Shown: positions 1-10,147, counted from the first letter of the stretch. The stretch is 64,000 bases of DNA from Streptomyces sp. NRRL F-6492 (GCF_001280125.1 NZ_LGEG01000256.1:5713-69712), one strand, 5' to 3'. Notes: generated from the letters alone by a model not told the origin. Numbers and translations: made by a program.

Positions 1-359
1 TGCCCGAACCGCACCCGCTGGTCGTGCGGAACGCCGAGCACTGGCTCTGGGAGGCCACCGGCGCCGGGGACGGCGACGAGATCCCGGGCCTGGTCGCGGG
101 CGAGGCCGACCGGTACTTCCCGCGCACCGCGCTCCCCGAGCACGAGAGCCGCATCCTGCTCGCCCACTCGCCCTACCGGGACGGCGACGGGGTGCTGCGC
201 CACCAGGAGACCTCGCTCTACCGGGCCCCGTCCGGCGCCTGGGTCTTCGCCTCCGGCACCTTCGCCTGGTCGCCCGCCCTCGACCGGCCGGGCCACGTGG
301 ACTCCCGGATCCAGCGCGCCACGGCGAACCTCCTCGACCGCATCTGCAAGAGGGACTGA
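1..359 (+). CDS. C-terminal part of an N,N-dimethylformamidase-large-subunit-like protein (partial)
   Basis: The reading frame is open from the left edge and stops with TGA at 357-359, so only about 118 C-terminal residues are visible. The stretches HWLWEATG, GDGDEIPGLV and SRIQRATANLLDRI resemble the C-terminal module of proteins annotated as N,N-dimethylformamidase beta subunit-like, which occur as uncharacterised secreted or cytoplasmic proteins in Streptomyces. The catalytic part lies outside the window, so no activity can be assigned. It reads toward purC, with a gap of about 130 bp. The family call is moderate; that it is coding is clear from its codon use. Confidence 0.6.
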   Translation, partial: PEPHPLVVRNAEHWLWEATGAGDGDEIPGLVAGEADRYFPRTALPEHESRILLAHSPYRDGDGVLRHQETSLYRAPSGAWVFASGTFAWSPALDRPGHVDSRIQRATANLLDRICKRD

Positions 360-488
360 CCGCGCACGCGAGGGGACCGACTCCGCAAGCGGAAGACGGC
401 CGGCGCCGTACGGAGAGGCCGCCCGCCGGTGATCCACGCAGGTGCGAGAGAATCGAAGCGCTCCTGGATCAACCTACGCGGAGGAACC

Positions 489-1400
489 GTGTCCGGATTC
501 GTAGAAAAGCCCGAGCCCGTCCAGGTCCCGGGCCTCACCCATCTCCACACGGGCAAGGTGCGCGACCTGTACCGGAACGAGGCCGGTGACCTCGTGATGG
601 TGGCGAGCGACCGCCTGTCCGCGTACGACTGGGTCCTGCCCACCGAGATCCCCGACAAGGGCCGGGTCCTCACCCGGCTCTCCCTGTGGTGGTTCGACCG
701 GCTCTCCGACCTCGTCCCGCACCACGTCCTCTCCACCGAGCTGCCGGCCGGCGCCCCCGCCGACTGGGCGGGCCGCACCCTGGTCTGCAAGTCGCTGAAC
801 ATGGTCCCGGTCGAGTGCGTCGCCCGCGGCTACCTCACCGGCTCCGGCCTCGTCGAGTACGACGAGTCCCGCACGGTCTGCGGCCTCGCGCTCCCCGAGG
901 GCCTGAGCGACGGCTCCGAGCTGCCCGCCCCGATCTTCACCCCGGCCACCAAGGCTGCCGTGGGCGACCACGACGAGAACGTGTCGTACGAGGAGGTCGC
1001 CCGCCAGGTCGGCGCCGAGACGGCCGCGCTGCTGCGCCAGACGACCCTCGCCGTGTACTCCCGGGCCCGGGACATTGCCCGCGAGCGCGGGATCATCCTG
1101 GCCGACACCAAGTTCGAGTTCGGCTTCGAGAGCACCCCGGACGGCGACCGGCTCGTCCTCGCCGACGAGGTCCTCACCCCGGACTCCTCGCGCTTCTGGC
1201 CGGCCGACCAGTGGCAGCCGGGCCGTGCCCAGCCCTCGTACGACAAGCAGTTCGTGCGCGACTGGCTGACCTCCCCGGCCTCCGGCTGGGACCGCAAGAG
1301 CGAGCAGCCCCCGCCGGCGCTCCCGCAGGAGGTCGTGGACGCGACCCGCGCCAAGTACATCGAGGCGTACGAGCTCCTCACCGGCAACACCTGGAGCTAG
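489..1400 (+). CDS. purC: Phosphoribosylaminoimidazole-succinocarboxamide synthase (SAICAR synthetase)
   Basis: A 303-residue cytoplasmic enzyme of purine biosynthesis that ligates L-aspartate to CAIR using ATP. It opens with the GK-R-DLY segment ([11 protein letters not shown]), contains [12 protein letters not shown] near residue 45 and the SAICAR signatures [13 protein letters not shown] and ADTKFEFG. It has the long-form C-terminus typical of actinobacteria ([11 protein letters not shown]). GTG at 489 is preferred over the upstream in-frame GTG at 429 because GAGGA sits 4-8 bases before it and homologous alignment begins there. It stands alone, convergent with the response-regulator operon, and is closed by a hairpin terminator just past the stop. 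Confidence 0.95.
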   Translation: MSGFVEKPEPVQVPGLTHLHTGKVRDLYRNEAGDLVMVASDRLSAYDWVLPTEIPDKGRVLTRLSLWWFDRLSDLVPHHVLSTELPAGAPADWAGRTLVCKSLNMVPVECVARGYLTGSGLVEYDESRTVCGLALPEGLSDGSELPAPIFTPATKAAVGDHDENVSYEEVARQVGAETAALLRQTTLAVYSRARDIARERGIILADTKFEFGFESTPDGDRLVLADEVLTPDSSRFWPADQWQPGRAQPSYDKQFVRDWLTSPASGWDRKSEQPPPALPQEVVDATRAKYIEAYELLTGNTWS

Positions 1401-1415
1401 CACGGCAACGAGAAA

Positions 1416-1440
1416 GCCCCCGGTCGGATCGACCGGGGGC
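1416..1440 (+). terminator. Rho-independent terminator after purC (probably bidirectional)
   Basis: An 11-bp GC-rich stem (GCCCCCGGTCG / CGACCGGGGGC) with a GAT loop lies 15 bp after the purC stop and is followed by TTCTTC. It also lies just beyond the 3' end of the minus-strand tRNA-Gly, so it can end transcripts from both sides. Confidence 0.85.
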
Positions 1441-1447
1441 TTCTTCG

Positions 1448-1523
1448 TGGAGCGGACGACGAGATTCGAACTCGCGACCCTCACCTTGGCAAGGTGATGC
1501 TCTACCAACTGAGCCACGTCCGC
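1448..1523 (-). tRNA. tRNA-Gly(GCC), copy 1, CCA encoded
   Basis: A complete cloverleaf reads on the minus strand: 7-bp acceptor GCGGACG/CGTCCGC, D-stem, anticodon loop CTTGCCAA with anticodon GCC, and T-loop TTCGAAT. The discriminator T is followed by an encoded CCA (1448-1450 on the plus strand). The gene starts only 22 bp after the stop codon of the response regulator on the same strand, so it may be cotranscribed and released by tRNA processing. The near-identical copy at 5609-5681 lacks CCA. Confidence 0.97.
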
Positions 1524-1545
1524 ATGCGCCGTAACGCAGAGCCCA

Positions 1546-2154
1546 CTATACCCAACCTTTCGCCCGCGCGAGGCGCACCGCCGCGTGACGGTTCTCCGCA
1601 CCGACCTTCGCGGCGGCCGAGGAGAGGTAGTTCCGGACGGTCCCGGGGGAGAGCGAGGCGCGCCGCGCGATCTCCGCGACGGGGGCTCCGTCGGCGGCGA
1701 GTTCGAGCACCTCGGCCTCCCTCGCGGTCAGCGGAGAGTCCCCGGACGCTATGGCGTCGGCCGCCAACTCCGGGTCCACATAACGGTTTCCGGCGTGCAC
1801 GGTACGGATGAGCTCGGCGAGCCGCTGGGCGCTGACGGTCTTCGGGGCGAAGCCGCGGACGCCCGCCGCGAGGGCCCGCTTCAGGTGTCCGGGGCGACCG
1901 TGACTCGTCACGATCATGGCGCGGCAGTCGGGGAGTTCGTCCCGCAGGGCAGTGGCGACCGTCACACCGTCCATGCCCGGCATCTGCAGATCGAGCACGG
2001 CGACGTCGGGGCGGTGGGCGCGGGCCATGGCCAGCGCCTCGGGTCCGGTCGCGGCCTCGGCGACCACCACCAGGTCGTCCTCCAGGGCGAGCAGGGCGGC
2101 GAGCGCGCCCCGGATCAGGTGCTCGTCGTCGGCGAGCAGTACGCGTACGGTCAC
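1546..2154 (-). CDS. NarL/LuxR-family two-component response regulator
   Basis: A 202-residue regulator with a receiver domain (residues 2-120; acidic pair D9/D10, phospho-acceptor D55 in VLDLQMPG, T/S in VTSHG, conserved K in PKTVSA) and a C-terminal LuxR-type helix-turn-helix (LTAREAEVLELAADG through GTVRNYLSSAAAKVG). Its GTG start overlaps the kinase stop by four bases (GTGA), so translation is probably coupled. It is the last protein gene of a four-gene operon with an ABC exporter and a sensor kinase, an arrangement typical of DesK/DesR- or LiaSR-like envelope-stress modules that control their own exporter. The signal is unknown. Confidence 0.93.
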   Translation of the reverse strand: MTVRVLLADDEHLIRGALAALLALEDDLVVVAEAATGPEALAMARAHRPDVAVLDLQMPGMDGVTVATALRDELPDCRAMIVTSHGRPGHLKRALAAGVRGFAPKTVSAQRLAELIRTVHAGNRYVDPELAADAIASGDSPLTAREAEVLELAADGAPVAEIARRASLSPGTVRNYLSSAAAKVGAENRHAAVRLARAKGWV

Positions 2155-3608
2155 GCGACCGTCTCCTCCTTCTCGTGCGTCTCGTGCGTCTCGTGTGCTT
2201 CTTGCGTTTCGTGTATCTCGTGCTTCTCGTCCCCTTCGGAATTCCCGTGACCTCCGGGCTTCCCGAACTTCCCTGGCTTCTCGTGTACGGGGTGGGCCGG
2301 GGCCGCGGGCTTTCGCGCTGCCCCGCCCCTTCCCGCGCGGGGCAGCGGGACGCGGGCGGTCACGCGGAAGGACTGCGGCGCCGACGGGCCCGCGTCCAGG
2401 GTGCCGTCCACCGCGCCGAGCCGCTCCCGCAGCCCGGCGAGTCCGGACCCGGCCCCGCGCCCGCCGCGCCCCACCCTGCCCGGGGCGTCGGCCGCCCCCG
2501 TCCCCTCGGAGCCTCCGCCCGTGCCGTTTCCCTCTTCCGCTCCGTCGTTCTCGACGGTGAGCAGCACCGCCCCCGGCTCGGCCCGGAGCACGATCGCGCA
2601 CCGGCGCGCGTCCCCGTGGCGCAGGACGTTCGTCGTGGTCTCCCGGACCACCCAGCCCAGGGCCGACTGCACCTCGGGGGGCAGGTCGAGCACCGGGGCG
2701 TCCACGGCGCAGGCGATCCCGGCGGCCCCGAGCACTCCGCGCGCGCCCTCCAGCTCGACCCGCAGGTCGGCCTCGCGGTAGCCGCGCACGACCTCGCGCA
2801 CCTCCCGCTGCGACTCCTGCGCTATCCGCTGCACCTCGACCATCTGGTCCACGGCCTCCGGACGCCCGCGCCGGGACAGCTGCACCGCGAGTTCGCTCTT
2901 GAGCGCGATCACCGACAGGTTCCGCCCCATGACGTCGTGCAGGTCCCGTCCGAAGCGGAGCCGCTCCTCGGCGACGGCCAGCCGTGCCTTGAGGTCCCGG
3001 GAGTTCTCCAGCTCCTTCACGATCCGGAGCAGCCAGGAGGAGAAGCCGCTGGTCGCGGAGACGAAGACGCCGCCGATGAGGACGCCGACCGCGGAACCGG
3101 CCGCCACGTCCAGCCCGTTGCCGGCCGCCGCCATCGGGGCGCCGGTGGCGAACGCGGTGCCGAGCACCGCGTACACCATGTGCCGCACCGGGCCGAGACA
3201 GAGGACGAGCGCGCAGAGCGTGAAGACGGAGGTCCCCGCGAGGACGGTCACGTTCACTCCCGGCTCGGGCAGTGTCCGGGCCGCCCACAGGAGGTTCAGG
3301 ACGAGGTCGGCGCCGAGCGTGGTGCCGGCCACCGTGACGGCGAGCCGGACCGGCCGCTCCCGCTTCCCGGTCGCGTGGTCCAGGGCACGGGAGGCGAGGA
3401 ACGCGCAGAGCACGGCGTGGACGCCGATCCATCCGAGCAGTCCGACCGCGATCTCCGTGGGCAGTTGACTCCGCCCGTCGTGGTTGAAGGGGATGCCGCC
3501 GAGCACGAACAGCTCGATCGGCACGAAGAGGTGGAAGGTCCACCGCGTGTACAACTCGACCTTTCCGGCGCTGCTGCGCCGGGACCACCATCCCGTCAGC
3601 CTGGACAT
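2151..3608 (-). CDS. HisKA_3-type membrane sensor histidine kinase
   Basis: A 485-residue kinase with an N-terminal half of about five to six hydrophobic segments (residues 25-195), a dimerisation/phospho-acceptor box with His224 in RDLHDVMGRNLS, and an HATPase domain (VVRETTTNVLRHG as N-box, then a Gly-rich GSGLAGLRERLG). It partners the overlapping response regulator and follows the ABC permease by 22 bp. The odd part is the last 45 or so residues, rich in His and Glu with HETHETHEKE repeats encoded by a degenerate 9-bp DNA repeat at 2163-2235. This tail is outside the family domains and may have arisen by slippage, or may bind metal. Confidence 0.92.
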   Translation of the reverse strand: MSRLTGWWSRRSSAGKVELYTRWTFHLFVPIELFVLGGIPFNHDGRSQLPTEIAVGLLGWIGVHAVLCAFLASRALDHATGKRERPVRLAVTVAGTTLGADLVLNLLWAARTLPEPGVNVTVLAGTSVFTLCALVLCLGPVRHMVYAVLGTAFATGAPMAAAGNGLDVAAGSAVGVLIGGVFVSATSGFSSWLLRIVKELENSRDLKARLAVAEERLRFGRDLHDVMGRNLSVIALKSELAVQLSRRGRPEAVDQMVEVQRIAQESQREVREVVRGYREADLRVELEGARGVLGAAGIACAVDAPVLDLPPEVQSALGWVVRETTTNVLRHGDARRCAIVLRAEPGAVLLTVENDGAEEGNGTGGGSEGTGAADAPGRVGRGGRGAGSGLAGLRERLGAVDGTLDAGPSAPQSFRVTARVPLPRAGRGGAARKPAAPAHPVHEKPGKFGKPGGHGNSEGDEKHEIHETQEAHETHETHEKEETVA

Positions 3609-3630
3609 CGGGCCGCCCCCCTTCCGAGAT

Positions 3631-4434
3631 CTAGCGTCGTGGTTCCCAGCGGAACCACCGGTGGACCGCCCACCCCGTCACGACGCCCCAGGCCACTGTA
3701 TTGAGCCCGGCGCCCAGCAGGCTCTCCGCTTGCGCGGTGCCGAGCCAGCCGGCCCGGACGAACTCCATCACGCCGCTGAGTGGCAGCAGTCCGCAAAGAT
3801 CCGCGGCGAGCGGGGGCAGGGCGTCGCGCGGCACGAAGAGGCCCGAGCCGAAGCAGGAGACGAGGAAGAGCGGCAGGGTCGTGAGGCCGGCGCTCTCGAC
3901 GGAGCGGGTGATCACGGTGGTGAGCGCGGCGAGCCCGGCGAGCAGGACGATCGCGGCGGCGACGCCGAGCAGCAGCAGGTCGGGGCGGGCGGGGGCGGAC
4001 ACGTCGAGGACGGCGACCCCGCCGGCCGTGAGCACGGCGCACTGCGCGAGCGTGATGGCGGTGGCGGGCAGGGCGCAGCCGGTGAGTATCTCCGCGTCGC
4101 TCGCCTCGCCGGTCCGCAGCCGCTTGAGGACCAGCTCCTCGCGGCGGGCGACGAGCGCGGAGACGAGGCTCATGTAGGCGACGAGGAGCAGGACCATGCC
4201 GGTGCCGCCGATGAGGGTGGCCGCCCCGGCGCCCATCGGCAGGGTCTCGGCGTCGAGCTGGGTGAGCGAGGAGCGCAGCAGGAAGACCATCATCAGCGGC
4301 ATGAGCAGCGCGATGAAGAGGTTGTTCCGGTTGCGCAGGAGGAGGGTCAGCTCGGCCCGGCCGAGAGCGGTGAGCCGACGGCGGACGGTGGAGGCGGGCC
4401 CGGAGACCGGGGGCGTGGTCGTGGCGGTGCTCAT
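3631..4434 (-). CDS. ABC-2 type transporter permease
   Basis: A 267-residue integral membrane protein with about six hydrophobic segments. The first follows RRRLTALGRAELTLLLRNRNN, a typical ABC-2 N-terminus, and a late segment has the FLVSCFGSGLFVPRDALP pattern of the ABC-2 permease domain. Its ATG overlaps the stop of the ATPase gene (ATGA), so the two are cotranslated as a DrrAB-like exporter. Substrate is not deducible; such modules export lipids, peptides or antibiotics and are often controlled by the adjacent two-component pair. Confidence 0.9.
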   Translation of the reverse strand: MSTATTTPPVSGPASTVRRRLTALGRAELTLLLRNRNNLFIALLMPLMMVFLLRSSLTQLDAETLPMGAGAATLIGGTGMVLLLVAYMSLVSALVARREELVLKRLRTGEASDAEILTGCALPATAITLAQCAVLTAGGVAVLDVSAPARPDLLLLGVAAAIVLLAGLAALTTVITRSVESAGLTTLPLFLVSCFGSGLFVPRDALPPLAADLCGLLPLSGVMEFVRAGWLGTAQAESLLGAGLNTVAWGVVTGWAVHRWFRWEPRR

Positions 4435-5465
4435 CGGGCGTCGGCCTCCTGCCGGTCGGTGCGGGCTGCGGTGTCGTGGGAAGGGGCGTCCTGCGGCAAG
4501 CCGTCCTGCATCAGGCCGTTCTGCGGCAGGTCGCCCCGGGACGCCCCTTCGCGCGAGGCGATGTCGAGGAACGCCTCTTCGAGGGAGGCGGAGCGGGCGT
4601 CGAGCCCGTCGAGCCGTATGCCGTCGTCCCCGGCCCAGGTGAGGAGCACGGAGAGGTCCTCCTGGAGGTCGTGGGTGCGGATCTCCACGCGGCCGCCGGT
4701 CTCGGCGGCCCGCAGGCGCAGTGGGAGGTGGGCGGCCAGAACCCCTTCGGGGAGGGTGAAGCGGATCCGGGCGGGGCGGGCGGCGGTGACCTCGGCCGGC
4801 GTGCCGGAGAGCACGATCTCGCCCCGGTGCATGATCGCGAGGCGGTCGGCGAGGGCTTCGACCTCCTCCAGATAGTGCGTGGTGAGGAGCACGGTGGTGC
4901 CGCCGTCCCGCAGCTGCCGGACGAGGTCCCAGGTGTCGCGGCGGCCCTCGGCGTCCAGGCCGGTGGTGGGTTCGTCGAGGAAGAGCACCTCGGGGCGGCC
5001 GAGCAGCGCGAGCGCCAGGTCGAGCCGCCGCCGCTCGCCGCCGGAGAGCTGCTTGATCCGGACGCGCTCGCGCCCGGCGAGACCGGTGGCGGCGAGCGCC
5101 TCCCCGACGGGACGGGCTCCGCTGGTGCACCCCGCCCACATCCGTATGGTCTCGGCCACGGTGAGGTCGGAGGGGAAGCCGCCCTCCTGGAGCATGATGC
5201 CGATCCGGGGGCGGACGGCGGACCGCTCGCGGTACGGGTCGTGGCCGAGGACGCGGGCGGTGCCGGCACTGGGGACGGCGAGGCCCTCCAGGAGTTCGAC
5301 GGTGGAGGTCTTGCCGGCGCCGTTGGTGCCGAGGAGGGCGAAGATCTCGCCCCGGGGGACGGCGAAGGAGATCCCGCGCACGGCCTCGAAGCCGCCGCCG
5401 GTCCCCCGGCCGGATCCCTCGGCGTACGTACGGCGCAGGTCGGTCGCCTCGATCGCAGGTGTCAT
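4431..5465 (-). CDS. ABC transporter ATP-binding protein (DrrA-like)
   Basis: A 344-residue ATPase with Walker A GTNGAGKT (residues 46-53), signature LSGGERRRL, Walker B VLFLDEPTTGLD and an H-loop in TTHYLEE. The C-terminal extension after about residue 225 is typical of DrrA/CcmA exporters. The last 40 residues contain a loose Gln/Asp-rich repeat (PQNGLMQDGLPQDAPSHD). It heads the operon ATPase-permease-kinase-regulator. The promoter should lie in 5466-5560; no operator was recognised there. Confidence 0.92.
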   Translation of the reverse strand: MTPAIEATDLRRTYAEGSGRGTGGGFEAVRGISFAVPRGEIFALLGTNGAGKTSTVELLEGLAVPSAGTARVLGHDPYRERSAVRPRIGIMLQEGGFPSDLTVAETIRMWAGCTSGARPVGEALAATGLAGRERVRIKQLSGGERRRLDLALALLGRPEVLFLDEPTTGLDAEGRRDTWDLVRQLRDGGTTVLLTTHYLEEVEALADRLAIMHRGEIVLSGTPAEVTAARPARIRFTLPEGVLAAHLPLRLRAAETGGRVEIRTHDLQEDLSVLLTWAGDDGIRLDGLDARSASLEEAFLDIASREGASRGDLPQNGLMQDGLPQDAPSHDTAARTDRQEADAR

Positions 5466-5569
5466 GTGTCCAGACTCCCGGCGGCCGTTGCTCTCCGGCA
5501 GTGCGCGCTGTCATGACCCCAGCTGACAAATGTCATGGGAGAGCGGCACGGTAGGAGGGAAACACGACG

Positions 5570-5599
5570 AAGGCCCCGGTTCCTGAGAACCGGGGCCTT
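5570..5599 (-). terminator. Terminator of the second tRNA-Gly(GCC)
   Basis: A perfect 12-bp stem (AAGGCCCCGGTT / AACCGGGGCCTT) with a 6-base loop begins 9 bp after the tRNA 3' end on the minus strand. It separates the tRNA from the ABC operon promoter. Confidence 0.88.
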
Positions 5600-5608
5600 C
5601 GCACTCTG

Positions 5609-5681
5609 AGCGGACGACGAGATTCGAACTCGCGACCCTCACCTTGGCAAGGTGATGCTCTACCAACTGAGCCACGTCCGC
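5609..5681 (-). tRNA. tRNA-Gly(GCC), copy 2, CCA not encoded
   Basis: The mature region is the same 73-nt sequence as copy 1 at 1451-1523 (anticodon GCC), but the discriminator T is followed by CAG, so CCA must be added after transcription. It is followed by its own terminator. Together with the deviant tRNA-Gly(TCC) 80 bp upstream, it forms a small minus-strand glycine tRNA cluster. Confidence 0.97.
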
Positions 5682-5761
5682 ATTGCTCCCGACCGGCTTT
5701 CACCGGGCGGTGCGTGCACCACTGTACCTGATCCACAAGAGTGGCCGGTCCTACGATGCAG

Positions 5762-5833
5762 AGCGGGTGACAGGAATTGCACACTGCGCCTTCCCCCTGG
5801 AAGGGGGCTGTTCTGCTACTGAACTACACCCGC
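5762..5833 (-). tRNA. Structurally deviant tRNA-Gly(TCC), candidate non-proteinogenic tRNA
   Basis: On the minus strand the acceptor GCGGGTG/CACCCGC, the D-stem GTTC/GAAC and the anticodon loop CTTCCAG (anticodon TCC) are clear. Several hallmarks of an elongator tRNA are missing. The D-loop AGTAGCA has no GG at 18-19. The T-loop carries GTGCAA in place of GTTCGA. The T-stem pairs poorly (only a slipped GCAG/CTGT pairing), and anticodon-stem pair 27-43 is G-A. No CCA is encoded. Loss of G18-G19 and GTGC replacing the T-psi-C sequence are known features of the Staphylococcus tRNA-Gly species used for cell-wall glycine. Streptomyces has a single glycine bridge made by a Fem-type ligase, so a cell-wall role is a reasonable inference. 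A decayed pseudogene is the alternative. Confidence 0.75.
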
Positions 5834-6183
5834 ACGCTGCTTGGAGTGGGGCCTTCCGGCCTCGCCCCTCGGCGTGATCCAGACTCTAGCCGATCACCCG
5901 GGGGGCAATGCAAATCGGCTCGGCCTGCGACGACGGGTGGACCCGGCCGGGCGTCCCTGGCCGGGCGTCCCTGGCCGGGCAGGTGCGGCCGAGCGGGCGA
6001 GCGAGCGGGTGGACGCGGCCGGGCGGGTGCGGTGCTCGGGCGAGGCGCGGCACCAGGGGAGGGCAGAGGCGCGGAACCCTCCCCGGTGCCCGGTGCCCGG
6101 TGCCCGGTGCCCGGTGCCCGGTGCCCGGTGCCCGGTGCCCGGTGCCCGGTGCCCGGTGCCCGGTGCCCGGCGCCCGCCTCGGC
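5834..6183. other. Intergenic region between tRNA-Gly(TCC) and lsr2
   Basis: No gene is supported. It contains two 14-bp copies of GGCCGGGCGTCCCT around 5942-5972 and a 7-bp microsatellite-like array at 6085-6175. The promoter of the deviant tRNA must lie just above 5834 on the minus strand. Confidence 0.6.
6085..6175. repeat. Tandem array of 7-bp unit GGTGCCC (13 units)
   Basis: Twelve perfect head-to-tail copies of GGTGCCC are followed by one variant GGCGCCC, ending 8 bp past the lsr2 stop codon at 6184. Since 7 is not a multiple of 3 and the array is outside coding sequence, copy number can vary freely. It could act as a weak structured 3' end for the lsr2 transcript or simply be a slippage product. 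Confidence 0.95.
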
Positions 6184-6543
6184 TCAGCTCGCCTCGCGGA
6201 AGGCCTCGTACACCCGCTTCGGGATCCGGCCCCGGGCGGGCACGTCCATCTTGTTGGACTGGGCCCAGGCGCGGACCGCCGCCGGGTCGGGGGCGAGGTC
6301 GGTGTGCGTGTACGCCGCGGCCGTCCGGCCCCGGCCGTCGCCCGCACCCGCACCGGCGCCGATCCGCGCGGGGATCTTGCGGCCGGCCGCGAGGTAGGGC
6401 GCGAGGGCCTTGCGGAGTTTCTTTGCATTGGCAGCATTCAGGTCGATCTCGTACATCTTCCCGTCGAGGCCGAACACCACCGTTTCAGCTGCTTCTCCGC
6501 CCTCGATGTCATCGGAGAGGGTGACCACCACACGCTGAGCCAC
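6184..6543 (-). CDS. lsr2: Lsr2-family nucleoid-associated DNA-bridging protein
   Basis: A 119-residue H-NS-like xenogeneic silencer of actinobacteria. The N-terminal dimerisation domain (MAQRVVVTLSDDIEGG, TVVFGLDGKMYEIDL) is followed by an Ala/Gly-rich linker (residues 62-80). The C-terminal DNA-binding domain carries the AT-minor-groove motif RGR at 104-106 within VPARGRIPKRV. GTG at 6543 is preceded by AAAGGAAAGGA. Streptomyces carry two paralogues; by position next to purS this should be the second (LsrL-type) copy. It is divergent from purS across an AT-richer region, a plausible target for autoregulation. Confidence 0.93.
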   Translation of the reverse strand: MAQRVVVTLSDDIEGGEAAETVVFGLDGKMYEIDLNAANAKKLRKALAPYLAAGRKIPARIGAGAGAGDGRGRTAAAYTHTDLAPDPAAVRAWAQSNKMDVPARGRIPKRVYEAFREAS

Positions 6544-6899
6544 GGATATCGGTCCTTTCCTTTGGCCGCCGAGGCCGTAGGTGGCGCTTGTGGCGCCCCT
6601 GACGTGCGACGATTCCGACCGTTCGGCTGTGCCGGGACAATGCTGCTTTCTTCTGGAAACCTTTCTACAGCGGCAGGTGTCGCATTGTGAAGCCCTGCCA
6701 TTTGTTTCAGCGTGTCCCGGCGCAATGTGGTGCGCAATATTTCACGTGAATTTTGCCGTGGAGGGGGTTGGCCGGAGTGTGGCCCAAGAGGCTCTCCTGA
6801 ACCCCTCTTTTGTAGGATCCTTCAGATCTCTACCCGCGTAGAATTTGGAGGCAGGTACGCTGAAGGAACCGCCCACGCAACACACCACCGGGAGTGCCA
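6544..6899. other. Divergent promoter region between lsr2 and purS
   Basis: 356 bp without a supported gene. It is noticeably richer in A+T than its surroundings (for example 6735-6760) and holds the perfect 10-bp palindrome TTCACGTGAA at 6741-6750. This region must contain promoters for lsr2 (minus) and purSQL (plus). AT-rich tracts are the known binding preference of Lsr2, so silencing or autoregulation here is an inference. Confidence 0.5.
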
Positions 6900-7169
6900 G
6901 TGGCACGCGTCGTAGTCGACGTCATGCTCAAGCCGGAGATCCTCGACCCCCAGGGGCAGGCGGTGCAGCGTGCACTGCCCCGCCTGGGATTCGCCGGAAT
7001 CGCCGACGTCCGTCAGGGGAAGCGCTTCGAGCTGGAGGTGGAGGGACCGGTCGACGACGCCGCCCTCGCCCGCATCCATGAGATGGCCGAAACCTTCCTC
7101 GCCAACACCGTCATCGAGGACTTCGTCGTGAAGGTGGAGTCCACCGAGACCGCCGGGGCCTCGTCGTGA
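6900..7169 (+). CDS. purS: Phosphoribosylformylglycinamidine synthase subunit PurS
   Basis: A small subunit of 89 residues ([19 protein letters not shown], then [16 protein letters not shown]) that bridges PurQ and PurL in the three-protein FGAM synthase of Gram-positive bacteria. GTG at 6900 is chosen over the in-frame GTG at 6894 because GGGAG ends six bases before it and known PurS proteins start with MARVVVDV. The stop overlaps the purQ start (GTGA), indicating an operon with coupled translation. Confidence 0.93.
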   Translation: MARVVVDVMLKPEILDPQGQAVQRALPRLGFAGIADVRQGKRFELEVEGPVDDAALARIHEMAETFLANTVIEDFVVKVESTETAGASS

Positions 7170-7845
7170 CCGCACGCATCGGCGTCGTCACGTTCCCCGG
7201 AACGCTCGACGACCAGGACGCGCTGCGTGCCGCCCGCCTGGCGGGCGCCGAGCCCGTCCCGCTCTGGCACCGCGACAAGGACCTCAAGCAGGTCGACGCC
7301 GTGGTCCTGGCCGGCGGCTTCTCCTACGGCGACTACCTGCGGGCCGGAGCCATCTCCCGCTTCTCGCCGGTGATGGAGACGATCATCGAGCAGGCGAAGG
7401 CGGGCATGCCCGTCCTCGGCATCTGCAACGGCTTCCAGATCCTCACCGAGGCCCATCTGCTGCCGGGCGCGATGCTGCGCAACAACCACCTCCACTTCAT
7501 CTGCCGCGACCAGAAGCTGCGGGTGGAGAACGCGGAGACCGCCTGGACCTCGGACTACACCGGGGGCCAGGAGATCGAGGTCCCGCTCAAGAACATGGAC
7601 GGCCGGTACGTCGCCGACGAGCGCGTGCTCGACGAGCTGGAGGCCGAGGGGCGGGTGGCCTTCCGCTACCTGGACGTGAACCCCAACGGTTCGCTGCGCG
7701 ACATCGCGGGCGTCACCAACGCCGCCGGCAACGTGGTCGGCCTCATGCCGCACCCCGAGCACGCCGTCGAGCCGCTGGTCGGCACCGGCAAGACCGACGG
7801 CCTCGGTTTCTTCACCTCGATCCTCAAGAAGCTGGTCAACGCCTG

Positions 7846-7846
<1 letters not shown>
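7166..7846 (+). CDS. purQ: Phosphoribosylformylglycinamidine synthase subunit PurQ (glutamine amidotransferase)
   Basis: A 226-residue class-I glutaminase that releases ammonia for PurL. The nucleophile Cys87 is in [11 protein letters not shown], and the His/Glu of the triad are in [10 protein letters not shown] near residue 195. It starts inside the purS stop and ends in TGATG shared with the purL start, so the three subunits are tightly coupled and probably made in equal amounts. Confidence 0.96.
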
Positions 7847-10095
<2,249 letters not shown>

Positions 10096-10111
10096 CGCGA
10101 AGCACAGGGGG

Positions 10112-10147
10112 AGCCCCCGTCCGGACCTTCGGGTCCGGACGGGGGCT
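10112..10147 (+). terminator. Rho-independent terminator after purSQL
   Basis: A 16-bp GC stem (AGCCCCCGTCCGGACC pairing with its complement) closed by a TTCG tetraloop lies 17 bp after the purL stop. Confidence 0.9.

Noticed and set aside
5762..5833. Treating the deviant tRNA as tRNA-Trp (CCA within TTCCAGG)
   Set aside because: That register breaks the anticodon stem; the register with loop CTTCCAG keeps four G-C pairs and T33, giving TCC (glycine).
6085..6175. Possible CRISPR array
   Set aside because: The units are 7 bp and directly adjacent, with no spacers; it is a simple tandem repeat.
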